A stretch of DNA of 21,736 nucleotides from a virus. Numbering within the stretch: the stretch's first letter is position 1; each line of letters begins with the position of its first letter. Under the pieces are notes generated by a model. It did no database searches and was not told where the DNA came from. It saw nothing but the letters and a program-made list of their open reading frames with translations. The DNA lies in IMG/VR virus record IMGVR_UViG_3300032360_000055, positions 1 to 21,736 of that record; one strand, given 5' to 3'. Both the position numbers and the translations under genes were made by a program. Positions 4,872 to 10,670 of the stretch are shown in pieces.

Positions 4872-5159
4872 CTAGACATCCCTCTTCTCTAACTTCAACA
4901 CACATCCCATCGGCATAACATTTCTATCTGAAAATACTTCGTCTTTCGTATCAAAACTACTAAAGGTCCAAATAAACTTTTTATTTTTCTTATACACATA
5001 CGCAAAGGTAATCATCGTAGCGCACTCAAACTTATTAAATTCCTCCGCTGTAGCATGACCTGCGTCGCCAGTTATATCGATCCACTGGATCTTATAGAAA
5101 TAATATTTTTTCTTATTAATAACTATGTGTTTGTACTTAGACTTTTTTCTTTTTGGCAT
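4872..5159 (-). CDS. Small basic phage protein, unknown function
   Basis: The 95-residue frame starts at the ATG at 5159 with a purine-rich ribosome site (GGAGGGAGGG) about 11 bases upstream. It opens with a strongly basic stretch (MPKRKKSKYKHIVINKKKYY) and continues with an alternating strand pattern (FYKIQWIDITGDAGH, CATMITFAYVYKKNKKFIWTF) ending in CVLKLEKRD. It resembles a compact beta protein with DNA- or RNA-binding charge, but no named domain. It ends ten bases from the convergent terS gene, with no terminator hairpin between. Its promoter is probably in the repeat block 5160-5443 but is not clear. Confidence 0.7.
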   Translation of the reverse strand: MPKRKKSKYKHIVINKKKYYFYKIQWIDITGDAGHATAEEFNKFECATMITFAYVYKKNKKFIWTFSSFDTKDEVFSDRNVMPMGCVLKLEKRDV

Positions 5160-5227
5160 ATCTATGTATACCCTCCCTCCTATAAATTATAAATTAAAAA
5201 GAGTGAATCATGTGCGCGCGTCCCTTA

Positions 5228-5422
5228 AAGTGTTGGTATTGCTTGCTTTTTTGCATAATTGTATCTTTTGTATCCAATTGTATCCTGACCAAAGATACAA
5301 TTTTGAGCGAATAAGTGTTGGTATATAACAATTCTAGCTTTTGTACCAATTGTAACCACTTTTAAAAAAAAATAAAAAAAATATTTTTATTTTATAGAGA
5401 AAAAGGTATACATAGGGTACAA
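5228..5422. repeat. Gene-free repeat block, candidate origin or operator array
   Basis: Between 5160 and 5443 I find no gene. AAGTGTTGGTAT occurs twice as a direct repeat (5228-5239 and 5313-5324). TTGTATC or a close variant occurs about seven times: within 5257-5265, 5266-5274 and 5276-5284 in tandem, inverted as GATACAATT at 5294-5302, then TTGTACC at 5341, TTGTAAC within 5348-5356, and inverted GTACAA at 5417. The stretch 5363-5397 is almost pure A/T. Tandem sites plus an A/T-rich segment resemble an iteron origin or a multi-site repressor region upstream of the 5159 gene. The A/T tract could also end transcription from the exonuclease operon. Confidence 0.55.
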
Positions 5423-5443
5423 ATGCAATTAATGGCTAATTTA

Positions 5444-6163
5444 CTATACTTTTTGATCATTTTTTGTATCTTTTGCGTTTGGATTCTGGCTACAATTTTT
5501 ATAATATTCGTCAACTTTGCGAAGGAATGCATGTTGATGACCTACAAATTCCTTATCCGACACTTCAAACTTCTGAAAGAAGCCATCTTTTGAGCACATT
5601 AGAATTATTCCAGACTGTATCTTCGTACGGTAAATATAGTTATGGGCCATCGCATAGGCCCCAAGTTGGATGAAGTAGTCCTCTATCCATTCTCTTCTTT
5701 TGGGCTTGTTGGTTTGTTTGAAGTCTATTATACTTTCGCGCCCGTTATAAATTCCCACTACATCAGTCGCACCAGCGTACAAATCTGGGTAATATAGGGT
5801 AACCTCACTGCCCCATATTTCATTTAAGTCAATTAAACCGTCACTAATAATCTTTTTGGCCATGGGTTCTGCTTCCTTGCCCACTGACGTCAGGTCCTTG
5901 TGCCCTGTTCCCCGAATATAAGCGTCCAGATACGTGTGCATGGCTGTACCGCGTAGGGCTGCTACATCTCTAACTCTATCAGCTGCCTGAGCCCCGAGTC
6001 TTGCCTTCCAATCCGCTAATGATTTCTTCTTCTCCTCCGACTGGGTTGCGCCAATGATCGTTGTAACACTTGGTAACTTTGTTTGTTCAATATCATAGTG
6101 ACGTTTTCCATCGATCAGGGACCGTTGAGACTTCGGGTATATAAATTTTTTATTCCACTTCAT
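5444..6163 (-). CDS. RecB/Cas4-like PD-(D/E)XK exonuclease
   Basis: The start at 6163 (MKWNKKFIYP) shares ATGA with the stop of the upstream tiny gene and gives 239 residues; a longer frame to 6235 would run back over that gene. The family signatures are all present: LPSVTTIIGAT (30-40), LADWKARLG (49-57), LRGTAMH with H76, WGSE with E120, YAGATD with D134, and DFK with D147/K149, followed by EDYFIQLGAYA. This is the metal-dependent core of phage and RecB-type exonucleases, which process double-stranded ends for recombination, replication restart or host DNA breakdown. It is last in the halogenase operon. The C-terminal 25 residues are polar and probably disordered. Confidence 0.85.
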   Translation of the reverse strand: MKWNKKFIYPKSQRSLIDGKRHYDIEQTKLPSVTTIIGATQSEEKKKSLADWKARLGAQAADRVRDVAALRGTAMHTYLDAYIRGTGHKDLTSVGKEAEPMAKKIISDGLIDLNEIWGSEVTLYYPDLYAGATDVVGIYNGRESIIDFKQTNKPKRREWIEDYFIQLGAYAMAHNYIYRTKIQSGIILMCSKDGFFQKFEVSDKEFVGHQHAFLRKVDEYYKNCSQNPNAKDTKNDQKV

Positions 6164-6279
6164 CCACCCCATCCTAACGCAGCACCGAGTACTATTCCAA
6201 TAAGCATAAGCGGTATCACTATAGTTAGAGGCCAAAAGTCTAAAAATTCTAATATAAATTTTTTAGTTTTCTTTTTCAT
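6160..6279 (-). CDS. Tiny single-pass membrane peptide
   Basis: A 39-residue frame begins with MKKKTKKF and continues with a hydrophobic segment through about residue 36 (FWPLTIVIPLMLIGIVLGAA), ending in GWGG. The basic start and single span predict the N-terminus inside. Both ends are ATGA overlaps, with the gene before (6276-6386) and with the exonuclease after. Function unknown; size and topology would allow a lysis-accessory role. Confidence 0.6.
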   Translation of the reverse strand: MKKKTKKFILEFLDFWPLTIVIPLMLIGIVLGAALGWGG

Positions 6280-6386
6280 TTCCAATACTGCTCCTTCATG
6301 CATTTATTCACAGCTATCATCAGCAGAATCCATCGGCCACGTGGCCAGATAGACAGAGACAAAGAGGTTACTAAAGCTGTCCTCAT
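6276..6386 (-). CDS. Tiny amphipathic or membrane-active peptide
   Basis: A 36-residue frame (beginning MRTALVTSLSLSIWPRGRWI) links by ATGA overlaps to the 6383-6478 gene before it and the 6160-6279 gene after it. It has two short hydrophobic stretches (ALVTSLSLSIW and WILLMIAV) separated by PRGR, then a charged tail (NKCMKEQYWK). The first stretch is too short for a classical signal peptide. The double coupling is the main evidence of translation. Function unknown. Confidence 0.55.
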   Translation of the reverse strand: MRTALVTSLSLSIWPRGRWILLMIAVNKCMKEQYWK

Positions 6387-6478
6387 AGAACCACCACCAG
6401 CATGTAAATTGATAACAGAGTCATCAAACCTAAAAAGGTGAAGATGAAAACAAATATTTTATCTCTGGGATCTTTCAT
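6383..6478 (-). CDS. Tiny single-pass membrane peptide
   Basis: A 31-residue frame starts two bases after the halogenase stop codon. After a charged start (MKDPRDK) almost all of it is hydrophobic (IFVFIFTFLGLMTLLSIYML), one membrane span with a very short tail. Its TGA overlaps the next ATG. No ribosome site is visible, so it may depend on ribosomes finishing the halogenase. Function unknown. Confidence 0.55.
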   Translation of the reverse strand: MKDPRDKIFVFIFTFLGLMTLLSIYMLVVVL

Positions 6479-6480
6479 AT

Positions 6481-8049
6481 TTAATAAATTTTATTGGTTA
6501 GAAAATTATAATACGTAGGCATTTGTTTAACCACTCTCATTTGTTTTTTAATCTTATCCAAAATTTGTTTTTTACCTCGCTCCCAACCAGAATGCATAGA
6601 GGTAGTATCCCCTCCACATTTTGAATGTTTAAGGCTCATCCAATCTGTTGGGAACCAGTGCATACCATGAGCAATACAATCTAATCCTCCTGGAGTAGGT
6701 TCGTAATAAAATTTATTAAATTTTTTATCGCATGCATCCATAAAGCCCTTGTAAATAGTAGGCTCCCCTGTATACAAACCCTTACAATATTCTCTTTCTT
6801 GAACATCTTTCCAATATTGCGTATCGTCTCTTTGAGTTAAGGCAAAGTGTATGGCGACAAATTCAGCAAAACTTCTAAACATATCCTTACATTTATAATT
6901 AAATGCATCTCTATCGAATCGAGAAACTGTATCTCTTTGTAGTATTCGTGAGAGTTGTAATAGAAATTCATGGACAGTGTACAAACCATTACTCTCTAAG
7001 GGTTCAATAAATCCTGCAGCTAGACCAATAGCACATACGTTTTTAACAAAGGGTCTTTGGTGTATACCTACCCTCATTTTAATAGTTTTAAACTCCGAGT
7101 TTTTTATTTCATGATTACCTTTTTTTAAGTACTCTTTAAAATCTATAATAGCCTGTTCATCAGAAATATATTTATCGGAATAAACATAACCTGTTCCAAT
7201 TCTACTCCATAAAGGAATTTCCCAAATCCAACCATTGTCATAAGCGACACAGTTAGTATAGGGCACCACTTCTTTTCTATGATTTTTATATGGAACTTTA
7301 GTTGTAACAGCTGAATTATTAGGCAGGATATCTTCATAGCTTTCAAAAGGTTCTTTCAAAGCTTTGTCTATAAGAAGAGCCTTGAATCCTGTACAATCTA
7401 TAAACAGATCCGCACTAATAGGTTTATGGCCATCCACCATAATCTCTTTGATTCCAGTACTGTCTACGACTGTATTGGTCACATCTCCGACAATATGTTT
7501 AACCCCTTTATTTAAAGCATGATTAGATTTTAAATATTGACCAAATTTAATGGCATCAAAGTGATAAGCCACATCTCGTTTAAAATTAAAGCCTAGAAAT
7601 TTGTTATCTTGATTATCAGTCATTTTATTATTATTGACTAACAACATATTTTTATAATACCATTCTGCATAAGTATGAGCCGGCTCCGTGTCCCCTTCTT
7701 TAATTCTATTAAGAACCCAGTCATTGGCTCCCACTACACTTACTCCTGTGTCAGGTTTACCGAACGGGTAGTGAAAGTATTCTCCTTTTTTATAAAAGTC
7801 TTGAAAACGAATACTTAGTTTATAAGTAGCATCACATACTCTCATAAAATCTTCGTCTTCAATCTCCAATATACCAAGCCAATTATTAATTTGACCAATA
7901 GTGCTTTCCCCTACACCAACCGTTGGAGTGTTTGGACTTTCAATAAGTGTGATATCTTTATTAGGACAAGTTTTAGCCAACGTTGCTGCTGTCATCCACC
8001 CGGCTGAACCTCCTCCTACAATAACTATTTTAAAACGCTCCTCATTCAT
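6481..8049 (-). CDS. Flavin-dependent (tryptophan-type) halogenase
   Basis: The 522 residues match the flavin-dependent halogenase family in length and motif order. Visible motifs are the FAD Rossmann loop GGGSAGWMTA (12-21), GVGEST (45-50) of the FAD loop, and a Lys at position 77 where PrnA has its catalytic Lys79 (TYKLSIRF). Next are the hallmark WxWxIP as WIWEIP at about 274-279 and GLAAGFIEPLES at about 342-353 with the conserved Glu. Such enzymes use FADH2, O2 and halide to make a hypohalous acid that is channelled to the Lys and halogenates an electron-rich substrate, usually an indole. A separate flavin reductase is needed and none is seen here, so host FADH2 is presumed. All key residues are intact. 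It sits between a SET gene (4-base overlap) and tiny membrane peptides. Halogenases are known from cyanophages; the substrate is unknown. Confidence 0.92.
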   Translation of the reverse strand: MNEERFKIVIVGGGSAGWMTAATLAKTCPNKDITLIESPNTPTVGVGESTIGQINNWLGILEIEDEDFMRVCDATYKLSIRFQDFYKKGEYFHYPFGKPDTGVSVVGANDWVLNRIKEGDTEPAHTYAEWYYKNMLLVNNNKMTDNQDNKFLGFNFKRDVAYHFDAIKFGQYLKSNHALNKGVKHIVGDVTNTVVDSTGIKEIMVDGHKPISADLFIDCTGFKALLIDKALKEPFESYEDILPNNSAVTTKVPYKNHRKEVVPYTNCVAYDNGWIWEIPLWSRIGTGYVYSDKYISDEQAIIDFKEYLKKGNHEIKNSEFKTIKMRVGIHQRPFVKNVCAIGLAAGFIEPLESNGLYTVHEFLLQLSRILQRDTVSRFDRDAFNYKCKDMFRSFAEFVAIHFALTQRDDTQYWKDVQEREYCKGLYTGEPTIYKGFMDACDKKFNKFYYEPTPGGLDCIAHGMHWFPTDWMSLKHSKCGGDTTSMHSGWERGKKQILDKIKKQMRVVKQMPTYYNFLTNKIY

Positions 8050-8348
8050 ATTTTATAAAAAGTATAGGTTATTGTTAGTTCGTCTCCAGACTCAATGTCT
8101 TCAATAGCAAAGAGTCTCCACGTTTTGTAACTGGTCCCATTGTTGATACGAAACACACTCTTAGTACAATTGGGGTCATCCGAATGATTAATGAATCCTC
8201 CAAGTGGAGTTCTATATAATTCTTTTCCTATCTGGATATGAGAGATACCAAAGTCATGGCCTCTCTTAATATCTTTCTTAGCAAAGAGTCCAATGTCGTG
8301 AATCTCTGATTCTCCGAGTGTAAGTTCTTTAGGGAGTGGATTATACAT
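8046..8348 (-). CDS. SET-domain protein (putative lysine methyltransferase)
   Basis: The 100 residues form a minimal SET fold. GLFAKKDIKRG (20-30) is the N-terminal strand signature and PLGGFINHSDDPNC (48-61) contains the NHSxxPNC knot that binds S-adenosylmethionine. GDELTITYTF near the C-terminus holds the Tyr region of the active site. This is shorter than most SET enzymes (about 130) but includes the core. It would transfer methyl groups to a lysine of a host or phage protein; the target is unknown. Start and stop overlap both neighbours (TAATG before, ATGA with the halogenase after). The post-SET Cys cluster is absent, as in many bacterial versions. Confidence 0.85.
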   Translation of the reverse strand: MYNPLPKELTLGESEIHDIGLFAKKDIKRGHDFGISHIQIGKELYRTPLGGFINHSDDPNCTKSVFRINNGTSYKTWRLFAIEDIESGDELTITYTFYKI

Positions 8349-8566
8349 TAATGTAGGGTTCCTTTTCTTATGTCATAAGGTACAACTTCTATTTCAGCGG
8401 CGACTTTCATAATTTTCTTATAGTCTTTCTCACTTAAATGAGTCTTGTAGAGTCTCTGAGAGATAACCATTAGACAGGCTGCAATCATTTCAATAGGGTG
8501 CTTCTCACTGAGTAATCGTATCACATGTTCTAAAACTTCATGATAAACTTTATCTTTTATATTCAT
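8348..8566 (-). CDS. Small helical protein, unknown function
   Basis: The 72-residue frame starts at an ATG overlapping the stop of the LAGLIDADG gene (ATGA) and ends at the SET gene's ATG. It is predominantly helical (EVLEHVIRLLSEKHPIEMIA, LSEKDYKKIMKVAAEI), soluble, with no catalytic motif. The overlaps on both sides argue that it is real. Function unknown; a partner for the SET protein is possible from position only. Confidence 0.65.
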   Translation of the reverse strand: MNIKDKVYHEVLEHVIRLLSEKHPIEMIAACLMVISQRLYKTHLSEKDYKKIMKVAAEIEVVPYDIRKGTLH

Positions 8567-8970
8567 TTAACTCCAAAGCCTCCCTTTCCAAAAACTTTTT
8601 TAGAAAAAATTTTGTCATAGTGATCAATAACAAGTTGTGATTTTTCCTTTTTTACAATTAAATATTTGTGAATCTGTTTTAGGACTCGGTAAACGCCTCG
8701 ATATCCGACGCGCCATCGATGCTGGTCTTGCCAGGTTTTCTGGTTTGGATAATGTTTCATGTCCCTGACCCCTTCTGCCGTAGTCGTCATCAAGTAATCA
8801 ATAAGTCTACCATCAACTTGGGGAACTTCCATACGAATGTTCCAAACCTTATGAACTGGTTTTCCTGGTCTGTCATGACGGATTCGATCGCGTTGTACAA
8901 ACTCAATACTTCCTTCACCGTCTATAATACCTGCAACATAAGACCGTTCGGTCGGAGTCATGTCTCTCAT
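8563..8970 (-). CDS. Free-standing LAGLIDADG-type homing endonuclease
   Basis: Starting at 8970 (the ATG overlaps the previous TGA), the 135-residue product has the dodecapeptide-like YVAGIIDGEGSIEF near residue 11. This is the LAGLIDADG signature whose acidic residue binds the catalytic metal. Further on, GVYRVLKQIHKYLIVKKEKSQLVI matches the conserved second helix region of these enzymes. A single motif means it would act as a homodimer, cutting a pseudo-palindromic site of about 20 base pairs. It is not inside a visible intron or intein and is coupled on both sides to operon genes, so it may be domesticated or carried as a selfish free-standing gene. Confidence 0.8.
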   Translation of the reverse strand: MRDMTPTERSYVAGIIDGEGSIEFVQRDRIRHDRPGKPVHKVWNIRMEVPQVDGRLIDYLMTTTAEGVRDMKHYPNQKTWQDQHRWRVGYRGVYRVLKQIHKYLIVKKEKSQLVIDHYDKIFSKKVFGKGGFGVK

Positions 8971-9158
8971 CAACCACTTCCATCCAGTTTAAATAATTTT
9001 TCTAACTCTTGCTTGTGCACTAAGTTATCGTATTGTCGGTCCTCTTTTTCTCGAGCCAGTTCCGCTTTAACGTCTTCAATTTCTTTTTGCAAATCCTTGA
9101 TTTTTTCGGATAACGCTTCGTAGTTCTTTATTCTTTTCATATCTACCTCAGTCAGCAT
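8970..9158 (-). CDS. Small coiled-coil protein
   Basis: The start at 9158 (MLTEVDMKRI) has AAAGGG upstream and gives 62 residues; a further in-frame ATG at 9140 also has GAGG in front. From residue 7 the sequence is a continuous charged helix with heptad-spaced Leu/Ile (YEALSEKIKDLQKEIEDVKA), a typical coiled coil. It overlaps the end of the lipoprotein gene and the start of the endonuclease gene. Function unknown. Confidence 0.6.
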   Translation of the reverse strand: MLTEVDMKRIKNYEALSEKIKDLQKEIEDVKAELAREKEDRQYDNLVHKQELEKLFKLDGSG

Positions 9159-9351
9159 GTCGAACCCTTTCATATAAATGAGTTTTAATATCTTTCTCTG
9201 TTTTAATAATAGTTAAAACATCTATCCCGCCGTATGCTTTTGCATAAGCGTTCTGACTAATAGCTACACTGCCACCGCTTGCTAGTAAAGCAAGCTCACT
9301 GCAACCTGTGCATGCCCCTAGAATCAATAATAATATCATCACTCGGATCAT
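9148..9351 (-). CDS. Small phage lipoprotein
   Basis: The start at 9351 has AAGGAG at ideal spacing and gives 67 residues; a longer frame to 9372 adds a polar N-terminus that spoils the signal. Residues 2-13 are a short hydrophobic signal (IRVMILLLILGA) ending in the lipobox LGAC, so Cys14 should be lipidated. The mature part is small and Ala/Gly-rich at first (SELALLASGGSVAIS), then charged and helical (KTEKDIKTHLYERV). It would be anchored to a membrane facing the periplasm. Rz1-like spanin subunits have this format but are Pro-rich, which this is not; superinfection exclusion is another possibility. Confidence 0.7.
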   Translation of the reverse strand: MIRVMILLLILGACTGCSELALLASGGSVAISQNAYAKAYGGIDVLTIIKTEKDIKTHLYERVRHAD

Positions 9352-9502
9352 TAATTTCTCCTTCTGATTCACACAGAGGACATTGTACCACTTTGTCCAA
9401 TGGTTGATCTACACTTTCTTTAACTGTAAAATAACCATTTCCTTTACAGCGTGGGCAAATCTTAATGTTATTTTTGTTTGTCTTTGGATCTCGCTTTACC
9501 AT
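9296..9502 (-). CDS. DnaJ-type zinc-ribbon protein
   Basis: The 68-residue frame has two zinc knuckles, CPRCKGNGYF and CPLCESEGEI, that follow the CxxCxGxG pattern of DnaJ central domains and pair into one zinc site. The start is basic (MVKRDPKTNKNN), the end acidic. It probably binds protein or nucleic acid partners rather than acting catalytically. It overlaps the regulator gene by 35 bases and the lipoprotein by 56 bases. GAAAG precedes the ATG. Exact role unknown. Confidence 0.7.
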   Translation of the reverse strand: MVKRDPKTNKNNIKICPRCKGNGYFTVKESVDQPLDKVVQCPLCESEGEINDPSDDIIIDSRGMHRLQ

Positions 9503-9653
9503 TTTGTCTTTCTATTTCTTTATTAACTAAAATATTAATAGTCCCACTTCGACTTTGAATTATGTGCGGAGTGATGACTTTACGAATCTTATCTAAATTA
9601 TGATAAGTATCCCTGGCTAGCGAAACATTTTTATATCGACTAATGTCTGTCAT
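9468..9653 (-). CDS. Ribbon-helix-helix-like DNA-binding protein
   Basis: The first gene of the 9653->5444 operon. The 61 residues read as an N-terminal strand (YKNVSLARDTY) followed by two helices with LDKIRKVI and SRSGTINILVNKEI. The SRS-x-x-x-IN turn between helices is typical of CopG/Arc-type repressors, which bind palindromic operators as dimers through the strand. AAAGAGG lies eight bases before the ATG. The promoter just upstream contains the palindrome GGATATATCC, a plausible autoregulatory site. The family call is by pattern and moderate in strength. Confidence 0.6.
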   Translation of the reverse strand: MTDISRYKNVSLARDTYHNLDKIRKVITPHIIQSRSGTINILVNKEIERQNGKARSKDKQK

Positions 9654-9671
9654 GTGTTATACCTCTTTCTG

Positions 9672-9699
9672 TTGGTTTCATATATCTGTAGGATATATC
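9672..9699 (+). promoter_or_regulatory. Possible promoter for the secreted-protein gene at 9728
   Basis: TTGGTT (9672-9677), a 16-base spacer and TATATC (9694-9699). The -10 box shares the palindrome GGATATATCC (9691-9700) with the divergent promoter at 9692-9720. A TATAAT at 9706-9711 has no matching -35. Confidence 0.45.
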
Positions 9700-9720
9700 C
9701 CATAATATAATAGCTGTCAA
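9692..9720 (-). promoter_or_regulatory. Promoter for the halogenase/SET operon
   Basis: Minus-strand TTGACA (9715-9720), a 17-base spacer ending in TGGGA, and TATATC (9692-9697). The architecture is the same as at 2483-2511 and 3004-3032, although this unit lies 6 kb away. Start expected near 9685, giving a leader of about 32 bases. Confidence 0.7.
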
Positions 9721-9727
9721 TAGTAGT

Positions 9728-9946
9728 ATGAAATATATTTTAATAATCTGGGTGTGTTCTTTTTTAGGGGGTTCACCCGCTTGTTTACCACCCGTGGAAT
9801 ACCCTATACAATTTAATAGTTGGTATGAGTGTTCACGTGGGGCCCACAAAGAGTCCTTACGATTAATGGTTAAAATGGGGTATAAATATGTTAATGAAAA
9901 TAGACTTGCCATGAAGTATATGTGTAGAGCTGTTGAAACAATTTAA
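9728..9946 (+). CDS. Small secreted Cys-containing protein
   Basis: The 72-residue product starts with a signal-type segment (MKYILIIWVCSFLGGSPACL), then PIQFNSWYECSRGAHKES, a helix, and MKYMCRAVETI at the end. The likely mature domain has two Cys (in YEC and YMC) that could form a disulphide in the periplasm. It is the only plus-strand gene of this section and ends in a 4-base overlap with the convergent gene at 9943. The minus-strand frame opposite it lacks domain structure. Function unknown; the layout resembles the convergent protein at 9943-10191. Confidence 0.65.
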   Translation: MKYILIIWVCSFLGGSPACLPPVEYPIQFNSWYECSRGAHKESLRLMVKMGYKYVNENRLAMKYMCRAVETI

Positions 9947-10191
9947 TTACTACAATAGTACCCTTGAACGGTGCCTCGTCCATCATTTAAATACCATCCC
10001 TGTCTCATGGCATCAAATTTAAAATTAGGAGCCCCATGTTGATCGCCCCATCGATGGGTTGAAAAAATTTCTCTGTATGCATCACCCATGGCCGAACACT
10101 CGAAGATGGCAATGGGAGGGCTAAATTCAATAGTGTGTTTTGCTACGGTTCCATTGAAAAGTAATATTATTATTACTAATGTTTTAACCAT
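9943..10191 (-). CDS. Small secreted Cys-containing protein
   Basis: An 82-residue frame with a clear signal peptide (MVKTLVIIILLFNGTVA), then KHTIEFSPPIAIFECSAMGD, a His/Trp-rich middle and an end in VQGYYCSN. Two Cys bracket the mature domain, as in the convergent 9728-9946 protein. The shared order (signal, Pro-Ile-hydrophobic, EC-S, helix, Y-x-C near the end) suggests the two are distant relatives. It starts 8 bases inside the previous gene with GGAGA before the ATG. Expected location is the periplasm. Function unknown. Confidence 0.65.
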   Translation of the reverse strand: MVKTLVIIILLFNGTVAKHTIEFSPPIAIFECSAMGDAYREIFSTHRWGDQHGAPNFKFDAMRQGWYLNDGRGTVQGYYCSN

Positions 10192-10459
10192 TCTCCATTT
10201 CTTTTTCTCTTCTTTTGATAGGAAGTTCCATTACTCTGTGCACATACGCCGGTTCACGACCTGCATACTCACACACTTTTCTGAAATGGAATCCACCTGT
10301 CTTAAACCATGAAATAGCTATACGAGATTCTCTCCAATCCGTACAATAAATTGCGTCATGCGCTGCTTTACTTAAGACAGACACCCAGAGGTCATGCTCT
10401 GGAGTTCCTTCTTCTCTTACTTCAGTCAATGATCTCTGGCTGAATATTCCTTTCATCAT
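10184..10459 (-). CDS. Phage protein with helix-turn-helix-like C-terminus
   Basis: The ATG at 10459 follows CAGGAGAC closely, and a second ATG follows at once. Of 91 residues, the first 60 are helical with conserved-looking aromatics (HDLWVSVLSKAAHDAIYCTD, ISWFKTGGFHF). KVCEYAGREPAYVHRVM (about 62-78) reads like a helix-turn-helix recognition pair, as in small phage regulators. The end is basic (PIKRREKEMENG). A DNA-binding regulator is plausible but not certain. I have the impression that this pattern recurs in marine phages, which cannot be checked here. Confidence 0.7.
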   Translation of the reverse strand: MMKGIFSQRSLTEVREEGTPEHDLWVSVLSKAAHDAIYCTDWRESRIAISWFKTGGFHFRKVCEYAGREPAYVHRVMELPIKRREKEMENG

Positions 10460-10625
10460 GTCTCCTGTTCCCCCACCTAATAATTTTATCTGAGTTAGAT
10501 GAATTTATCTCTATACCCACACCAAATCTTTTCCATGCTTTAGATATATTATTCAGTTCTAAAACTAAAAGAGGATATTGTTTTTTACTTTCTCCGGTAA
10601 TATTTAATGTTATCTTTCTACTCAT
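10422..10625 (-). CDS. Small hypothetical protein, leaderless
   Basis: First gene after the promoter at 10636-10664; its ATG is about three to four bases from the predicted transcription start and has no ribosome site, so leaderless translation is likely. The 67 residues give an alternating strand-helix pattern (RKITLNITGESKKQ, PLLVLELNNISKAWKRFG, VGIEINS). The end is charged and overlaps the next gene by 38 bases. No domain recognised. Confidence 0.6.
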   Translation of the reverse strand: MSRKITLNITGESKKQYPLLVLELNNISKAWKRFGVGIEINSSNSDKIIRWGNRRHDERNIQPEIID

Positions 10626-10635
10626 TCTAAAGGGT

Positions 10636-10664
10636 AATATAAGAAATTATAGGATAAATGTCAA
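10636..10664 (-). promoter_or_regulatory. Internal promoter for the 10625->9943 unit
   Basis: Minus-strand TTGACA (10659-10664), a 17-base spacer and TATATT (10636-10641). It sits just after the last gene of the replication operon (stop at 10671-10673) and would either boost or replace read-through for the next three genes. Confidence 0.7.
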
Positions 10665-10670
10665 GGAATA

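Noticed and set aside
6164-6235. N-terminal extension of the exonuclease
   Set aside because: The added residues are the out-of-frame reading of the tiny membrane gene; the ATGA-coupled start at 6163 begins the conserved region.
7143-7346. Second minus-strand frame within the halogenase
   Set aside because: Shadow of the halogenase in another frame with no protein-like pattern.
9640-9912. Minus-strand frame of 90 residues
   Set aside because: Runs antisense to the secreted-protein gene and through the promoter at 9692-9720; no domain pattern.
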